A stretch of DNA of 64,000 nt, taken from positions 1-64,000 of the forward strand of contig JARRKC010000003.1 in the NCBI GenBank assembly GCA_037388505.1, given 5' to 3'. The stretch comes from JARRKC01 sp037388505. GTDB taxonomy: Bacteria > Acidobacteriota > UBA6911 > RPQK01 > JAPXNP01. This document shows positions 44,801-55,548 of this stretch, piece by piece. Position numbers and translations under genes: made by a program. The notes under the pieces are model-generated. The model saw nothing but the letters and a program-made list of their open reading frames with translations, was not told the origin of the DNA and ran no database searches. Each line of letters opens with the position of its first letter. The stretch's first letter is position 1.

Positions 44801-47800
44801 GCAAAGAACGCGCACTCCGAGCCTTTGACCTCCAATCACTTCGAGAGAAGCTGAGTCCGCAGCGTGGGCGAACCTACTGGAAGAGTCTGGATCAGCTGGC
44901 CGAGACTGAGGAGTTTCAGGATTACTTGAAGCACGAGTTTCCGGCCGGCGCGGACACTTGGCTCGATCCAGTGGGACGGCGGCGGTTTCTCCAACTGATG
45001 GGGGCCTCTCTGGCCTTCGCGGGACTGACGAACTGCACCATGCAGCCCGAGGAACGCATCGTTCCTTACGTTCGCGCACCCGAGGAGGTCATCCCCGGCA
45101 AACCCCTCTTCTATGCCTCGGCAATCCCCATGCTCGGCTACGCCCAGGGCACCCTGGTGGAGAGTCATGACGGCCGGCCGACCAAAGTCGAAGGGAACCC
45201 CAAACACCCGGCCAGCCTCGGAGCCACAACGCTGCATGCACAGGCATCGGTTCTGGATCTCTACGATCCGGACCGGCTCACGGTCACCACCAATGCCGGC
45301 CGTGTGCGCAGTTGGGAGGTCTTCGCGGCAACCCTGACCAATCAGATGGAGCGCTACCGTTTGAATGGAGGAAAGGGGCTGTGCATTCTCACGGGCAACG
45401 TCACGTCCCCGACTCTGGGCCGCCAGTTCGAGCAGCTTTCCTCGGCCATGCCCGAAGCCCGCTGGTATCAGTACGAGCCGGTCAATCTCGACAGCGCCCA
45501 TGAAGGCGGCCGGATGGCCTTTGGCCGTGACGTGAACACGTACTACAGGCTGGACAAAGCCAAACGGATTCTTTCGCTCGATGCTGACTTCTTGTTCTTC
45601 GGACCGGCCTGCATTCGCCACACCAAGGACTTCTCCGCTCAAAGGCGGATGGAGTCTCCGGACCAGGAGATGAACCGCCTGTATATGGTCGAATCGGCTC
45701 CGACGGTCACCGCCGCGATGGCGGATCACCGTCTCGCCGTGCGCCACTCGGAGGTTCTCGACATTGCACGGGCTTTCGCGAGGGCGCTCGGAATCGACGT
45801 TCCGGAGTCTTCCGCCCTCGATGACGCCACTCGAACCTGGGTCCAGGCGGCGGCCGACGACTTGAAAGAGCATGGAGGCGCTTCGGTCGTGATTCCCGGG
45901 GAGTTCCAACCGCCGGTGCTTCATGCCCTCGTTCATCTGATCAATGACAAACTCGGAGCATCGGGATCGACCACCGTACACACCGCTTCGGTCGAAAGCG
46001 CCCCTCAACTGCACGGCCCGAATCTCGTGCGTCTGGTCGAGGAGATGCGCAACGGCGAGATCGAGACGCTCGTCATCGTCGGCGGCAACCCGGCCTTCGA
46101 TGCCCCCGCCGATCTCGACTTCGGCGGGGCGTTGCAGCACGTCCCGCTGCGAATTCACCTGACCCAGCAGGAGAACGAAACCTCTTCTCTTTGTGACTGG
46201 CAGATCCCCGAGTCGCATTTCCTCGAGAGTTGGGGCGATCTGCGGGCCTTCGACGGCACGGTGTCGGTCGTCCAGCCATTGATCGTGCCGCTGTATCGAT
46301 CCAAATCCGCCGTCGAGCTCATGGACTTGATCCTGGGCGGTGACGGTGCGGCTTCCGATTACGACATCGTCCGCACACACTGGTCGAGGGAGTCCGGACA
46401 AGCGGATTTTGATCACTGGTGGCGGCGGGTCCTGTACGACGGCACAATGCCTGACACGGCATTGCCGGAGATCGTTGTCGGGGTGAACCGGCAGTCCGTT
46501 CTCGATGCCATCGCGGCGATATCGACGCCTGAATCGGATCTGGAGTTGATCTTCCGACCCGATCCTCACATCTACGACGGGCGCTATGCCAACAACGGGT
46601 GGCTTCAGGAGGCTCCCAAGCCACTGACCAAGCTGACCTGGGATAATGCCGTCCTCCTGGCGCCGGCTACCGCCCAGAAACTTGGGATTCAGCCGGGTCA
46701 AGTCGTCAAGGTCAGGCTGGGAGAGAGCGAGTTGAGCGGCCCGGCGTGGATCCATCCGGGCCATCCCAAAAGGGCGGTCACCATCCATGTGGGATACGGA
46801 AGGAGACAGGTCGGGCGGGTAGGAACCGGCGCAGGCTTCGACGCCTTCAAATTGCGGACGACGGGAGCCCTTTGGGCTGCACCGGGCGTTGAGGTGATTC
46901 CGACTTCGGATTCCTACGATCTGGCGTGCACCCAGGATCACAGTTCGATGGAAGGACGACCACTCATCGTCGAAAGCACGCTCGAGGAGTTTCGAAAGAA
47001 TCCCGGATTCGCCAAGGAGGCGTGGGAGACACCGCGACCCGACGTAAACATGTATCCGGAGCGTAAGTACGAGGGCCGCGCGTGGGGTCTCTCTGTGGAT
47101 CTCAATACTTGCATCGGGTGCAACGCCTGTGTCCTCGCCTGTCAGTCGGAGAACAACATTGCCGTCGTAGGTCGCGATCAGGTGCGCAACGGACGCGAGA
47201 TGCACTGGATTCGCATCGACCGTTACTTCAGCGGAGATCTGGACCAGCCCGAAACGCTCCATCAGCCCGTCATGTGCCAGCAGTGTGAGAACGCTCCCTG
47301 CGAGACGGTCTGTCCGGTCGGGGCGACCAACCACAGCGACGAGGGGCTCAACGACATGGTCTATAACCGCTGCATCGGCACCCGGTATTGCTCCAACAAC
47401 TGTCCCTATAAGGTGCGCCGCTTCAATTTCCTGCTCTACTCAGACTGGCAAACGGAGACGCTCAAGCTCCAGCGGAACCCGGACGTCACCGTGCGCAGCC
47501 GGGGAGTCATGGAGAAATGCACGTACTGCGTCCAGCGGATCAACGCGGCCAAGATTCAGGCCGAACTCGAAGATCGCGACGTCGCAGACGGAGAGATCAA
47601 AACCGCGTGCCAGCAGGTCTGCCCTGCGGACGCCATTGTCTTCGGAAACATCAACGACCCCCAGAGCGAGGTTGCTCGGCGCAAGAAGAACCCCCGTGAC
47701 TACGGGATCCTGACCGAACTCAAGACGAGGCCGAGAACCACTTACCTGGCAAGGTTGCGCAATCCAAATCCGCGGATTCCCGAGCCGGACAAACCAAGTG

Positions 47801-47811
47801 AGAAAGCGTGA
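44797..47811 (+). CDS. actB: Alternative Complex III molybdopterin-like/iron-sulfur subunit
   Basis: The ATG at 44797 overlaps the actA stop. The product has 1004 residues. A Tat motif with RRRFLQLMGASLAFAGLTNC at about 61-80 ends in a lipobox-like Cys. The large central part is the molybdopterin-oxidoreductase-like domain, which binds no cofactor in known ACIII. From about residue 771 come the ferredoxin clusters: CIGCNACVLACQ, CQQCENAPCETVCP, CIGTRYCSNNCP and CTYCVQRI with CQQVCP. ActB brings electrons from the quinol site to ActA. Normally actC follows; here it is displaced to the end of the cox genes. Confidence 0.96.
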   Translation: MSKERALRAFDLQSLREKLSPQRGRTYWKSLDQLAETEEFQDYLKHEFPAGADTWLDPVGRRRFLQLMGASLAFAGLTNCTMQPEERIVPYVRAPEEVIPGKPLFYASAIPMLGYAQGTLVESHDGRPTKVEGNPKHPASLGATTLHAQASVLDLYDPDRLTVTTNAGRVRSWEVFAATLTNQMERYRLNGGKGLCILTGNVTSPTLGRQFEQLSSAMPEARWYQYEPVNLDSAHEGGRMAFGRDVNTYYRLDKAKRILSLDADFLFFGPACIRHTKDFSAQRRMESPDQEMNRLYMVESAPTVTAAMADHRLAVRHSEVLDIARAFARALGIDVPESSALDDATRTWVQAAADDLKEHGGASVVIPGEFQPPVLHALVHLINDKLGASGSTTVHTASVESAPQLHGPNLVRLVEEMRNGEIETLVIVGGNPAFDAPADLDFGGALQHVPLRIHLTQQENETSSLCDWQIPESHFLESWGDLRAFDGTVSVVQPLIVPLYRSKSAVELMDLILGGDGAASDYDIVRTHWSRESGQADFDHWWRRVLYDGTMPDTALPEIVVGVNRQSVLDAIAAISTPESDLELIFRPDPHIYDGRYANNGWLQEAPKPLTKLTWDNAVLLAPATAQKLGIQPGQVVKVRLGESELSGPAWIHPGHPKRAVTIHVGYGRRQVGRVGTGAGFDAFKLRTTGALWAAPGVEVIPTSDSYDLACTQDHSSMEGRPLIVESTLEEFRKNPGFAKEAWETPRPDVNMYPERKYEGRAWGLSVDLNTCIGCNACVLACQSENNIAVVGRDQVRNGREMHWIRIDRYFSGDLDQPETLHQPVMCQQCENAPCETVCPVGATNHSDEGLNDMVYNRCIGTRYCSNNCPYKVRRFNFLLYSDWQTETLKLQRNPDVTVRSRGVMEKCTYCVQRINAAKIQAELEDRDVADGEIKTACQQVCPADAIVFGNINDPQSEVARRKKNPRDYGILTELKTRPRTTYLARLRNPNPRIPEPDKPSEKA

Positions 47812-47885
47812 TGCCGGAAAACGGCGCTGGTCAAGATGAAGATCCCACTCGCGACGGAAACAGACCATGGAAGCTGATGGAATGA
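47811..47885 (+). CDS. 24-residue ORF between actB and actE
   Basis: The ATG overlaps the actB stop (TGATG) and the stop overlaps the actE ATG (ATGA), so a ribosome could pass through without leaving. The peptide MPENGAGQDEDPTRDGNRPW plus four residues is acidic with no membrane segment. It may be translated only to couple actB and actE, or be a real small protein. I know no homologue. Confidence 0.35.
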   Translation: MPENGAGQDEDPTRDGNRPWKLME

Positions 47886-48460
47886 GGCTGGCTCGGAAGT
47901 TTGGACCCCTGGCGCTGCTGACGCTGGTCCTGGCGACAGGCTGCAGGATGGACATGCACGATCAACCGAAGTATCAGTCGTACGAGGCTAGCGACTTCTT
48001 CCCGGACGGCCGGGCCTCGAGGGTACCGCCGGAAGGGACGGTCGCCCAGGGCCAACTTCGCGATGACGACCTGCTGTATTCGGGCAAGCTGAACGGAAAG
48101 GATTCCGAACTCTTCCCGTTTCCGATTACGCTGGACGTTCTCAAACGGGGACAAGAGCGTTTCAATATCTACTGCTCACCTTGCCATGACCGAGTTGGAA
48201 CCGGCCGAGGCGTCATCGTCCGCAGAGGTATGAAGCGGCCTCCGTCGTTCCACTCCGCCCGCCTGAGGGAGGCGCCGCCCGGTCATTTCTTCAACGTCAT
48301 CACGAATGGATTCGGCGCCATGTTCAGCTACGCCTCCCGGCTGAAGCCCGAGGACCGCTGGGCGGTGATCGCCTACATCCGAGCCCTGCAACTGAGTCAG
48401 GATGCAACTGAAGGAGACGTCCCCAAAGAAGACATGGAGAAGGTGGAGGCAAGCGAGTGA
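47882..48460 (+). CDS. actE: Alternative Complex III monohaem cytochrome c lipoprotein
   Basis: I use the ATG at 47882 because it overlaps the preceding small ORF and has GGAAG upstream; an ATG five codons earlier is possible. The product has 192 residues. It has a lipoprotein signal (MRLARKFGPLALLTLVLATGC) and a single haem site, CSPCH in RFNIYCSPCHDRVGTGRG. DRWAVIAYIRALQLSQ is the typical class I cytochrome c end. It matches ActE of ACIII. Confidence 0.88.
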   Translation: MRLARKFGPLALLTLVLATGCRMDMHDQPKYQSYEASDFFPDGRASRVPPEGTVAQGQLRDDDLLYSGKLNGKDSELFPFPITLDVLKRGQERFNIYCSPCHDRVGTGRGVIVRRGMKRPPSFHSARLREAPPGHFFNVITNGFGAMFSYASRLKPEDRWAVIAYIRALQLSQDATEGDVPKEDMEKVEASE

Positions 48461-48515
48461 TTCGCGTGGGTCAGAGTACGGATTGCCGAACATCGATGAA
48501 GGAATGAGATAGACC

Positions 48516-48932
48516 ATGCAGCAGGAGCACCATCCAACCCGTTCCGGACACGAAACGACCGACGCGGACGTCAAACCGATTCTGAGATTCCTGTTTGGCT
48601 TGTTCGCTCTGATCGCACTCGTCCTGGTCGGCATGACCTTCTTCTTCGATTTCTTGCACGAGCGCTATGAGCAGGCCGCTACGCAAATCTCCCCACGCGT
48701 GGACACACGGCAGATTCCACCCGAACCGAGGCTCCAGGTAAATCCTGCGGAGGAACGGAAGGAAGTTCGCAACTGGGAGGAGCAGCGCCTCCACAGCTAC
48801 GAGTGGATCGACAAGAACACCGGCGTATTCAGGATTCCCATCGAACGCGCGATGGAGTTGGTGGCCCAGTCGGGTCTCCCGGCGCGCCACAAGGCAGCGC
48901 CCGACGGGGGCTCGAGCGGGGGTTCACAGTGA
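48516..48932 (+). CDS. Single-span membrane protein of the ACIII/cox cluster, unknown
   Basis: The product has 138 residues. The N-terminus is hydrophilic, followed by one membrane helix (FLFGLFALIALVLVGMTFFF, about 29-48) and a periplasmic part with PPEPRLQVNPAEERKEVRNWEEQRLHSYEWIDKNTGVFRIPIERAM. This pattern recurs in small proteins beside sco and cox genes, but no role is known to me. It may be an accessory subunit or assembly factor. Confidence 0.7.
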   Translation: MQQEHHPTRSGHETTDADVKPILRFLFGLFALIALVLVGMTFFFDFLHERYEQAATQISPRVDTRQIPPEPRLQVNPAEERKEVRNWEEQRLHSYEWIDKNTGVFRIPIERAMELVAQSGLPARHKAAPDGGSSGGSQ

Positions 48933-48981
48933 TATTTCAACTGTTTAACCGTAATTACGTTTGAGTATTTTCGAGCGACTC

Positions 48982-49797
48982 ATGAACAAGCTAGTCAGTT
49001 CCTGCATGATCGTCCTTTCCCTGGCCGCACTTCAGGCGCCGTCCCTGGCGGCGCAGACACCCGAAGCGAGCATCCTGAGCCAAATCGGTCTGGATCAGAA
49101 GCTCAACGCTGAGATCCCCCTCGACCTGGAGTTCACGGATTCGTCCGGTCAGGCCGTTCGGCTCGGGCAGTACTTCGGCAAGCGCCCGGTACTTTTGACA
49201 CTCGTCTATTACGAATGCCCGATGCTCTGCACGCTCGTCCTGAACGGTACCGTCCGGGCACTGCGTACGTTGGAGTTCAGCGCGGGCAAGGAGTTCGATG
49301 TGGTCACGGTGAGCATCAACCCCAGCGAGACCCCGGAACTTGCTGCCGCGAAGAAGACTCAGTACATCGACAGCTATCGACGCGAGGGTGCGGCAAAGGG
49401 CTGGCACTTTCTAACCGGACGAGAAGACCAGATCAAGCAGTTGGCCGACGCGGTCGGCTTTCGCTACGTCTATGACGCCAAGTCGAAGCAATTCGCCCAT
49501 CCGAGCGGAATCATTCTTCTGACGCCCGGCGGGAAGGTTTCCCGCTACTTCTATGGAGTGGAGTACTCGCCCCGGGACATTCGTCTCGGGATGGTCGAAG
49601 CGGCCAAGGAGAAGATCGGCTCGCCGGTCGATCAACTCCTGCTGTGCTGCTATCGGTACGATCCGTCCACCGGAAAGTACAGCCTGCAGATTCTCAACTT
49701 CCTGCGACTGGCGGGAGCCGTGACCGTGGTCGGTATCGGCTTGCTGCTTTTCGTACTCATACGCAAGGGTCACCATCAAGCATCGGCGGAATCATGA
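48982..49797 (+). CDS. SCO1/SenC copper chaperone for cytochrome oxidase
   Basis: I take the ATG at 48982 (MNKLVSSCMIVLSLAALQAP), the start of a signal peptide; a TTG at 48961 adds seven residues. The product has 271 residues. The thioredoxin-like domain has the copper motif YYECPMLCTLVLNG near residue 80 and the His in FAHPSGIILL near residue 175. A C-terminal membrane helix (GAVTVVGIGLLLFVLI) anchors it. It inserts copper into the CuA site of CoxB, encoded just downstream. Confidence 0.92.
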   Translation: MNKLVSSCMIVLSLAALQAPSLAAQTPEASILSQIGLDQKLNAEIPLDLEFTDSSGQAVRLGQYFGKRPVLLTLVYYECPMLCTLVLNGTVRALRTLEFSAGKEFDVVTVSINPSETPELAAAKKTQYIDSYRREGAAKGWHFLTGREDQIKQLADAVGFRYVYDAKSKQFAHPSGIILLTPGGKVSRYFYGVEYSPRDIRLGMVEAAKEKIGSPVDQLLLCCYRYDPSTGKYSLQILNFLRLAGAVTVVGIGLLLFVLIRKGHHQASAES

Positions 49798-49883
49798 ATC
49801 GAAGCGGCCACCAACTGCGGTCTCGGCGCCTGCAACGGCTCACCGTTGGAGCTTGAAAAAACAAGACGATTTGAACGACTGAA

Positions 49884-50855
49884 ATGCTGAAGGACATCCC
49901 ATTCCTACCGCAAGCCGCTTCGGCGATGGCCGGAAGGGTAGACCTCCTCTACCTTTTCCTGATCGCCGTGAGCGTCTTCTTCTTTGTGCTGGTCGCCACA
50001 CTGGTGTTCATCTTCGCGATTCGCTACCGCAAACGAGAGGGCGGCGCTGATCCTACTCCGATTCACGGTTCCCTCGGGCTCGAATTGTTGTGGACCATCA
50101 TTCCTTTTTGTTTGTCGATGGTGATGTTCGGCTGGGGGGCCGTGCTTTACTTCAACATGTTCTCCCCTCCCGAAGATGCTCAGAACATCTACGTGGTCGG
50201 CAAACAATGGATGTGGAAGATCCAACACCCGGAAGGGAATCGAGAGATCGACGAACTCCACGTCCCTCTGGGGGCTTCCGTACGCCTGATCATGACCTCG
50301 GAGGACGTCATTCACAGCTTCTACGTGCCCGCCTTTCGCATGAAGATGGACGTCGTCCCCGGTCGTTACACGTCCACCTGGTTCAAGGCCACGAAGATCG
50401 GCAAATACCATCTGTTCTGTGCCGAATACTGCGGTACCAAGCATTCCGAGATGGTCGGTTCGGTCTACGTCATGGATCCGGTGGAGTACGAGGACTGGTT
50501 GAACCGTTCGACCACGGCGACGAAGTCCATGGCTGAGGTGGGAGGAGAGCTCTTTACCCAACTCGGTTGCCAGACCTGCCATTTCGAGCAGTCGGGAGGG
50601 AGAGGGCCGAGTCTGCACAATCTCTACGATACGCCGGTACGGTTGATGAGCGGGGAGACGGTCAAAGCGGACGACGGGTACCTCCGCCAGGCGATCCTCG
50701 ATCCGGCCGGCCAGGTCGTCGAGGGATATCTACCCATCATGCCCACCTACAAGACACAGGTCGATGAGGAGGACGTACTCAAGCTGATCGCGTACATCAA
50801 ATCACTGGCCTTGCCGCAGAAGATGTCGGCTCATCCTGCGGAGGAAAATCAATGA
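49884..50855 (+). CDS. coxB: Cytochrome c oxidase subunit II with fused cytochrome c (caa3 type)
   Basis: The product has 323 residues. Two membrane helices (about 20-45 and 70-95) are followed by the cupredoxin domain with CuA ligands in VIHSFYVPAF and FCAEYCGTKHSEMVG, then a class I cytochrome c domain (about 215-320) with CQTCH and Met in MPTYK. This fusion defines caa3 oxidases that accept electrons through their own haem c. The stop overlaps coxA by ATGA. Confidence 0.95.
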   Translation: MLKDIPFLPQAASAMAGRVDLLYLFLIAVSVFFFVLVATLVFIFAIRYRKREGGADPTPIHGSLGLELLWTIIPFCLSMVMFGWGAVLYFNMFSPPEDAQNIYVVGKQWMWKIQHPEGNREIDELHVPLGASVRLIMTSEDVIHSFYVPAFRMKMDVVPGRYTSTWFKATKIGKYHLFCAEYCGTKHSEMVGSVYVMDPVEYEDWLNRSTTATKSMAEVGGELFTQLGCQTCHFEQSGGRGPSLHNLYDTPVRLMSGETVKADDGYLRQAILDPAGQVVEGYLPIMPTYKTQVDEEDVLKLIAYIKSLALPQKMSAHPAEENQ

Positions 50856-52498
50856 GCAACGGCGGATCGACTTCTCAGCACAACGGAGCAGGTGAGAACT
50901 ACCTGACAGCCGGCTACGGACTCAAATCATGGCTCTTGACGACCGACCACAAGCGGATCGCCATTCTGTATCTGATTACCATCAGCATCTTCTTTGCCCT
51001 CGGCGGGCTGTTCGCCGTCCTCATCCGGTTGGAACTCCTGACACCCGCCGGAGATCTGTTCAGTTCCGACACGTACAACAAGCTGTTTACGATGCACGGA
51101 CTGGTCATGATCTTCTTCTTTCTGATCCCGTCCATCCCGGCTGTCTTGGGCAATTTCCTAATTCCGATCATGATCGGCGCGCGGGATCTTGCGTTCCCTA
51201 GAATCAATCTGCTGAGCTGGTATGTCTTCGTCATTGGAGGACTGTTTACCTTCCTGGTGGTCCTGCTGGGCGGTGTCGACACGGGCTGGACGTTCTATGC
51301 CCCCTACAGCGAGGCCTACTCGAATACCGCCGTCGGCCTGACCGCCATTGGGGTCTTCATCACTGGCTTCTCGTCGATTCTCACGGGCCTGAATTTCATC
51401 GTGACGATCCACAAAATGCGGGCGCCCGGACTGACCTGGTTCCGATTGCCGCTGTTCGTCTGGGCCCACTACGCGACCAGCCTGATCATGCTGCTGGGAA
51501 CACCGGTCGTCGCGATCTCGATTCTCCTCGTCTTTCTGGAGCGAGTCTTCGGCATCGGCATCTTCGATCCGGCACTGGGAGGCGATCCGGTCCTCTTCCA
51601 GCATCTGTTCTGGTTCTATTCCCACCCTGCCGTCTACATCATGATCCTGCCTTCCATGGGCGTGATCAGCGAGATCATCACCTGCTTCAGCCGGAAGAGG
51701 ATCTTCGGTTATTCGTTCATTGCCTTTTCGAGCCTTGCGATCGCCATCCTCGGATTCCTGGTCTGGGGCCACCACATGTTCGTCAGCAGCCAGTCGATCT
51801 ACGCCGGAATGGTCTTTTCGATCCTGACGATGATGGTGGCCATTCCGTCGGCCGTGAAGGTCTTCAACTGGACCGCCACCATGTACAAGGGGACGATCAT
51901 CTACCAGACCCCCATGCTCTATGTCTTTGGCTTCCTGGGGCTGTTCACGGTCGGGGGCCTGACGGGCCTGTTCCTGGGAACGCTGGGTCTCGACGTGCAC
52001 GTCCACGACACGTATTTCGTGGTGGCACACTTCCACTACATCATGGTCGGGGGAGCCATCATGGGCTACCTGGGCGGACTGCACTACTGGTGGCCCAAGA
52101 TCACCGGCCGCATGTATTCCGAAGCCTGGGCGAAGCTCAGCGCCGTGATCATCTTCATCGGCTTCAACCTGACCTTCTTTCCTCAGTTTCTGGTGGGTTA
52201 CCTGGGCATGCCGAGACGCTACCACGTCTACCCGCCGGAGTTTCAGATCTACCACGTACTCTCGACCGCCGGCGCATCCGTGCTGGCGGTGGGATACCTG
52301 TTTCCCCTGGTCTATCTCCTCTGGTCGCTGGCCTACGGAGAAAAGGCCGGACCCAACCCGTGGCAGGCGAAGGGACTCGAGTGGACCATACCTTCGCCTC
52401 CGCCCACCTACAATTTCGACGTCACACCGGTCGTGACCGAAGAAGCCTACGACTACGAGTCCATGCCGAGGGAGGCGCAATTTGTCATCGAACCATAG
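50852..52498 (+). CDS. coxA: Cytochrome c oxidase subunit I, A2 type
   Basis: The product has 548 residues and about 12 membrane helices. Haem and copper ligands: MHGLVMIFF, FYSHPAVYIMILP, WGHHMF and DTYFVVAHFHYIMVG. The sequence YSHPAV, with no Glu in the position of the HPEVY of A1 oxidases, marks the A2 group, in which Tyr-Ser replaces the proton-channel Glu. It reduces oxygen and pumps protons. It overlaps coxB and coxC. Confidence 0.96.
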   Translation: MSNGGSTSQHNGAGENYLTAGYGLKSWLLTTDHKRIAILYLITISIFFALGGLFAVLIRLELLTPAGDLFSSDTYNKLFTMHGLVMIFFFLIPSIPAVLGNFLIPIMIGARDLAFPRINLLSWYVFVIGGLFTFLVVLLGGVDTGWTFYAPYSEAYSNTAVGLTAIGVFITGFSSILTGLNFIVTIHKMRAPGLTWFRLPLFVWAHYATSLIMLLGTPVVAISILLVFLERVFGIGIFDPALGGDPVLFQHLFWFYSHPAVYIMILPSMGVISEIITCFSRKRIFGYSFIAFSSLAIAILGFLVWGHHMFVSSQSIYAGMVFSILTMMVAIPSAVKVFNWTATMYKGTIIYQTPMLYVFGFLGLFTVGGLTGLFLGTLGLDVHVHDTYFVVAHFHYIMVGGAIMGYLGGLHYWWPKITGRMYSEAWAKLSAVIIFIGFNLTFFPQFLVGYLGMPRRYHVYPPEFQIYHVLSTAGASVLAVGYLFPLVYLLWSLAYGEKAGPNPWQAKGLEWTIPSPPPTYNFDVTPVVTEEAYDYESMPREAQFVIEP

Positions 52499-53129
52499 CG
52501 GGGTCGTCGCCCATCAATTCGACGACGCAGTGCAGCAGAGGGAGACGGCCAATCTCGGGATGTGGGCGTTTCTGATCACCGAGGTCATGATGTTCGGTGG
52601 CCTGTTTGCCTCCTACGGTTACTATCGCTGGAAATTCCATGACGCCTTCGTGGAAGGCAGCAATCATCTGGACTACCTCCTGGGCGCGACCAACACCGGC
52701 GTGCTGATCTGCAGCAGTTTCACAATGGCGCTGGCAGTTCAGGCGGCCCAGGCTGGAAAACGGAAGAGTACGATCGTCTTCCTGCTGTTGACCATGGTGC
52801 TGGGCTTGGCGTTCCTGGGAATCAAAGCCGTCGAATACACGGAGAAATACGAGCATCACCTGATTCCCGGTCATGGATTCCAGGTGGCCAGTGCCCATCC
52901 GAATCTCGTCGAACTCTTCTTTGCGTTCTACTTCACGATGACCGGGCTTCACGCGCTTCATATGATCATCGGGCTGGTGGTCCTCTCGATTCTCGTGTCC
53001 ATGGCCTGGAGGAACCGATTCTCGACGGACTACTATTCGCCCGTCGAGAATGCCGGGATTTACTGGCACTTCGTCGACATCGTCTGGATCTTCCTCTTCC
53101 CGTTTCTTTATTTGATAGGACGATCGTAA
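52482..53129 (+). CDS. coxC: Cytochrome c oxidase subunit III
   Basis: The start is TTG at 52482 with GGAGG seven bases upstream, inside the coxA end. The product has 215 residues and five membrane segments. MWAFLITEVMMFGGLFASY, then FYFTMTGLHALHMIIGL and YWHFVDIVWIFLFPFLYL are the subunit III hallmarks. It supports proton uptake by subunit I. The stop overlaps coxD (TAATG). Confidence 0.95.
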   Translation: MSSNHSGVVAHQFDDAVQQRETANLGMWAFLITEVMMFGGLFASYGYYRWKFHDAFVEGSNHLDYLLGATNTGVLICSSFTMALAVQAAQAGKRKSTIVFLLLTMVLGLAFLGIKAVEYTEKYEHHLIPGHGFQVASAHPNLVELFFAFYFTMTGLHALHMIIGLVVLSILVSMAWRNRFSTDYYSPVENAGIYWHFVDIVWIFLFPFLYLIGRS

Positions 53130-53458
53130 TGAGTGAACACGTCATTCCCAAGGGTGTCTATGTTCTGATCTTCGTCACGCTGCTGATCCTGACGCTGCTG
53201 ACCGTCGAAGTCTCCTTCTGGAATCTTGGCATCCTCAACTTCCATATGGCGGTGTTGATTGCCAGCACCAAATCGATGCTGGTGATCCTCTACTTCATGC
53301 ACGTCCGCTACAAGGGCGGACTCACGGGAGTGTTCGTCGCAGCCGGATTCATATTCCTGGGCATCCTGCTGACCTTCACGCTGGCCGATCTCATGACCCG
53401 AGGCTGGCAATATCAGCCGGATACCTCCGCGTTTTCAATGCTGATACCGCCTCGCTGA
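53129..53458 (+). CDS. coxD: Cytochrome c oxidase subunit IV (CoxD type)
   Basis: The product has 109 residues. Three membrane helices are seen: VLIFVTLLILTLLTVEVSFW, LIASTKSMLVILYFMHVRY (with the conserved K and F-MH) and VFVAAGFIFLGILLTFTLAD. It is a small structural subunit of bacterial caa3 oxidases. It ends the cox part; the fused actCD gene follows after 67 bases. Confidence 0.9.
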   Translation: MSEHVIPKGVYVLIFVTLLILTLLTVEVSFWNLGILNFHMAVLIASTKSMLVILYFMHVRYKGGLTGVFVAAGFIFLGILLTFTLADLMTRGWQYQPDTSAFSMLIPPR

Positions 53459-53525
53459 TGGACAAGAGATCGCATTCGAAGTTCACCCGAAACGCGAACT
53501 TACGACAGGGAAATCAAAGTCGCTT

Positions 53526-55520
<1,995 letters not shown>

Positions 55521-55548
55521 ATCGCGAACCGAGGAAAGGTTTTCAAAC

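Noticed and set aside
44836..47334. 832-codon frame antisense to actB
   Set aside because: It is a shadow of a GC-rich gene. actB has complete cofactor motifs on the other strand.
49794..49856. 20-codon ORF overlapping the sco stop by ATGA
   Set aside because: Basic, short, no ribosome site, and it does not connect to the next gene, 28 bases away.
53459..53525. 30-codon frame starting at the coxD stop
   Set aside because: It runs into actCD out of frame, has no conserved feature and is best seen as leader of actCD.
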